The notes under the pieces: generated by a model
What the model was told of the DNA's origin: nothing
Database searches by the model: none
Seen by the model: only the letters and a program-made list of their open reading frames with translations
Position numbers and translations under genes: made by a program
DNA from: Bacillota bacterium
Lineage (GTDB): Bacteria > Bacillota > Clostridia > Lachnospirales > Lachnospiraceae
Assembly: GCA_023443225.1 (NCBI GenBank)
Contig: JAEZVF010000058.1
Span: 1-64,000, forward strand
Length of the DNA stretch: 64,000 bases
Reading direction: 5' to 3'
Shown here: piece after piece, positions 62,904 to 64,000 of the stretch
Layout of the letters: each line of letters starts with the position of its first letter
Numbering within the stretch: the first letter of the stretch is position 1

Positions 62904-62935
62904 ACCTCCGTGTGTATTAAGGGGTTCCTTTCCCC
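62904..62935 (-). promoter_or_regulatory. CsrA-type hairpin in the flaG leader
   Basis: The minus strand reads GGGG-AAAGGAA-CCCC (62921-62935), a 4-base GC stem with AAGGA in the loop, about 11 bases upstream of the GGAGG Shine-Dalgarno (62904-62908). Two GGA sites at this spacing repeat the layout of the flagellin leader. Confidence 0.65.
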
Positions 62936-62958
62936 ACAACGATTACTATATAGCAGTA

Positions 62959-62986
62959 TTATCGGCATCTTCATATTAAATGTTTA
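62959..62986 (-). promoter_or_regulatory. Sigma-D promoter of flaG-fliD-fliS
   Basis: A perfect GCCGATAA (62959-62966, minus strand) is preceded after 16 bases by TAAA (62983-62986). The -10 is an exact consensus match and the spacer is one base longer than the most common form. Confidence 0.82.
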
Positions 62987-63019
62987 TACCTAATATAAAT
63001 ATATTACATTAATTAACCT

Positions 63020-63241
63020 TTATTGGAACATTTTCTTAATTGCTTCTATGTCTGCTTTACTTTCAACAGACTCTTTATTTGATTGCTGAATCTGAACATA
63101 AATCTCTTTTCTGTATACCGGTATTGTTTTCGGTGCGTTAATTCCTATTTTAACCTGGTCTCCTTTGATTTCCAGAATAGTAACTTCAACTTCATTGCCA
63201 ATAATGATTGATTCCTTTGGTTTTCTGGTCAGGGCTAACAT
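63020..63241 (-). CDS. csrA: Translational regulator CsrA
   Basis: The 73-residue RNA-binding protein (MLALTRKPKESIIIGNEVEVTILEIKGDQVKIGINAPKTIPVYRKEI) has the five-strand dimer fold and the R44 region (VYRKEIY) that contacts RNA. It binds GGA motifs in leaders and blocks ribosome access. It starts 4 bases after fliW, the universal arrangement in Gram-positive flagellar loci, where free FliW sequesters CsrA. Its likely targets are the flagellin and flaG leaders in this window. Confidence 0.97.
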   Translation of the reverse strand: MLALTRKPKESIIIGNEVEVTILEIKGDQVKIGINAPKTIPVYRKEIYVQIQQSNKESVESKADIEAIKKMFQ

Positions 63242-63245
63242 GTTG

Positions 63246-63710
63246 CTACTCCCCTTTCTCTTTTTTCAGCTTCGAAATAGCATTATACACATTATATTTT
63301 ATTGCATAGTCTGGATTTTCTACAATAATCTGACATCCTTTTCTGGTGTCCGTATTTATCACAAATGGTGCCTTTAAGTTGGCAGACATCTTGGTAAGAT
63401 CTTCTGGAACAGTGAGGGTTAGTAAAATCACAAGATTTTCTTCTGTTATCTCACCCAATGGTTTTAATACTTCATCTTCAACCGTAGGATTATAATCCGC
63501 TTTCACCAACAATGGACTAATGACAGGAAGTGCAAGGCCTGGTTCCTCTAAGCTCTGAAACCATGATATCGTTGCTTGGTCACCTTCATCCACATCATAT
63601 AAGATTGTGTACTTTTTACACTCCTCAAAACCCATAATTCCTTGTTCAAATGTTATAACTTTTTCTTCATCTAAATCAACTTCTCCAAAATACTTTGTTT
63701 TAATTATCAT
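63246..63710 (-). CDS. fliW: Flagellar assembly factor FliW
   Basis: FliW is a 154-residue protein that binds either flagellin or CsrA. When unassembled flagellin falls, FliW is freed and relieves CsrA repression. The family pattern is clear: IKTKYFGEVDLDEEKVITFEQGIMGFE, YTILYD, SWFQSLEEPGLALPVISPLLV and KGCQIIVENPDYAIKYNV. It lies between flgL and csrA with short gaps; AAAGGAAAC precedes the ATG. Confidence 0.96.
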   Translation of the reverse strand: MIIKTKYFGEVDLDEEKVITFEQGIMGFEECKKYTILYDVDEGDQATISWFQSLEEPGLALPVISPLLVKADYNPTVEDEVLKPLGEITEENLVILLTLTVPEDLTKMSANLKAPFVINTDTRKGCQIIVENPDYAIKYNVYNAISKLKKEKGE

Positions 63711-63752
63711 AGTGTTTCCTTTCGTATTGGCAAATAATCAAAGTTGTTAATT

Positions 63753-64000
63753 TTATATGAAATCCAATAGTGTGTTTTTTACTATCTTAGCAGCCGAGGA
63801 AAGAGAAGCATTATAAACGGTTTCTGCGGAATTTAATTTGATATAAGTATCAACAAGATCTACATCTTCATTGGTAGATAGAAGATCTTCATAATCAACC
63901 TGCTGATCCGATAACCGGCTTTCGGTCAGTTGGAGACGCACATAACGGCTTCCGTGATTAGATACGGCAACATTTAATGTTTCCTGCTGTTCCTTGGATG
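63753..64000 (-). CDS. flgL: Flagellar hook-associated protein FlgL (C-terminal part, cut by window edge)
   Basis: The last 81 codons or so of a gene that continues past 64000 are open with no start needed: the C-terminal helix (LTESRLSDQQVDYEDLLSTNEDVDLVDTYIKL, then YNASLSSAAKIVKNTLLDFI) is the D0/D1 signature of the FlgL/flagellin family. Position directly upstream of fliW-csrA is that of flgL in Firmicutes. FlgL (HAP3) joins the hook and filament. Confidence 0.87.
   Translation of the reverse strand, partial: SKEQQETLNVAVSNHGSRYVRLQLTESRLSDQQVDYEDLLSTNEDVDLVDTYIKLNSAETVYNASLSSAAKIVKNTLLDFI

Noticed and set aside
1..64000. CRISPR array, tRNA or rRNA genes, insertion sequences
   Set aside because: I found no spaced direct repeats, cloverleaf sequences, rRNA motifs or transposase genes.

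Overview
The window looks like a chromosomal segment of a low-GC, monoderm, motile Clostridia species. The gene content and order suggest the Lachnospiraceae, close to Lachnoclostridium (Clostridium) phytofermentans; that placement is inference from recognised protein families, not a database match. Supporting signs are strong AGGAGG-type ribosome sites with frequent GTG/TTG starts, a T-box leader on thrS, HprK/Crh-type carbon control, the whiA-rapZ-murB neighbourhood, and CsrA/FliW/sigma-D flagellar control. Almost everything is on the minus strand; pyrG and a small acidic protein are the main plus-strand genes. No rRNA, tRNA, CRISPR array or insertion sequence is visible.

Bases 1-31,700 are mostly core genes: prfC, thrS with its T-box, a GNAT, a DUF218 protein, a lipid-type glycosyltransferase, a bacteriohemerythrin, a ZIP transporter, an ECF sigma/anti-sigma pair, a HAD phosphatase, an ABC exporter, the dnaE-pfkA pair, a MarR/flavoenzyme operon, a polysaccharide deacetylase, and then uvrC-hprK-hprK-glcK-murB-rapZ-whiA-crh. 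The last group stands out for two tandem HPr kinase genes, one lacking the C-terminal tail, and a Crh-like protein with Glu at the position of the catalytic His. ftsH and pyrG (with a structured attenuator-like leader) follow.

Bases 33,900-58,130 form a flagellin-modification island. It holds a complete pseudaminic acid pathway (PseB, PseC, PseH, PseG, PseI and an SpsF-type CMP-sugar synthase), two full Maf-type flagellin glycosyltransferases, a truncated Maf relative, a stand-alone Maf N-domain protein, two CgeB-like transferases plus a decayed third copy, several GT2 enzymes and a FliB-type flagellin lysine methylase. Inside the sugar pathway sits an acyl-handling set: LuxC-like reductase, LuxE-like acyl-protein synthetase, a dedicated acyl carrier protein, a FabG-like reductase and, nearby, an AMP-forming ligase. 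With no luciferase genes, this set probably makes an unusual acyl or reduced-acyl group for the flagellar sugar. It is the best candidate for an undescribed system here.

Bases 58,260-64,000 are late flagellar genes: flagellin, a FliT/FlgN-like chaperone, fliS, fliD, flaG, csrA, fliW and the end of flgL. The flagellin and flaG transcripts both start at sigma-D-type promoters. Both leaders carry a hairpin with GGA in the loop about 10 bases upstream of the Shine-Dalgarno, which fits CsrA control by the adjacent csrA-fliW genes. The working picture is a FliW-CsrA-controlled flagellin that is lysine-methylated and O-glycosylated with a pseudaminic acid derivative.
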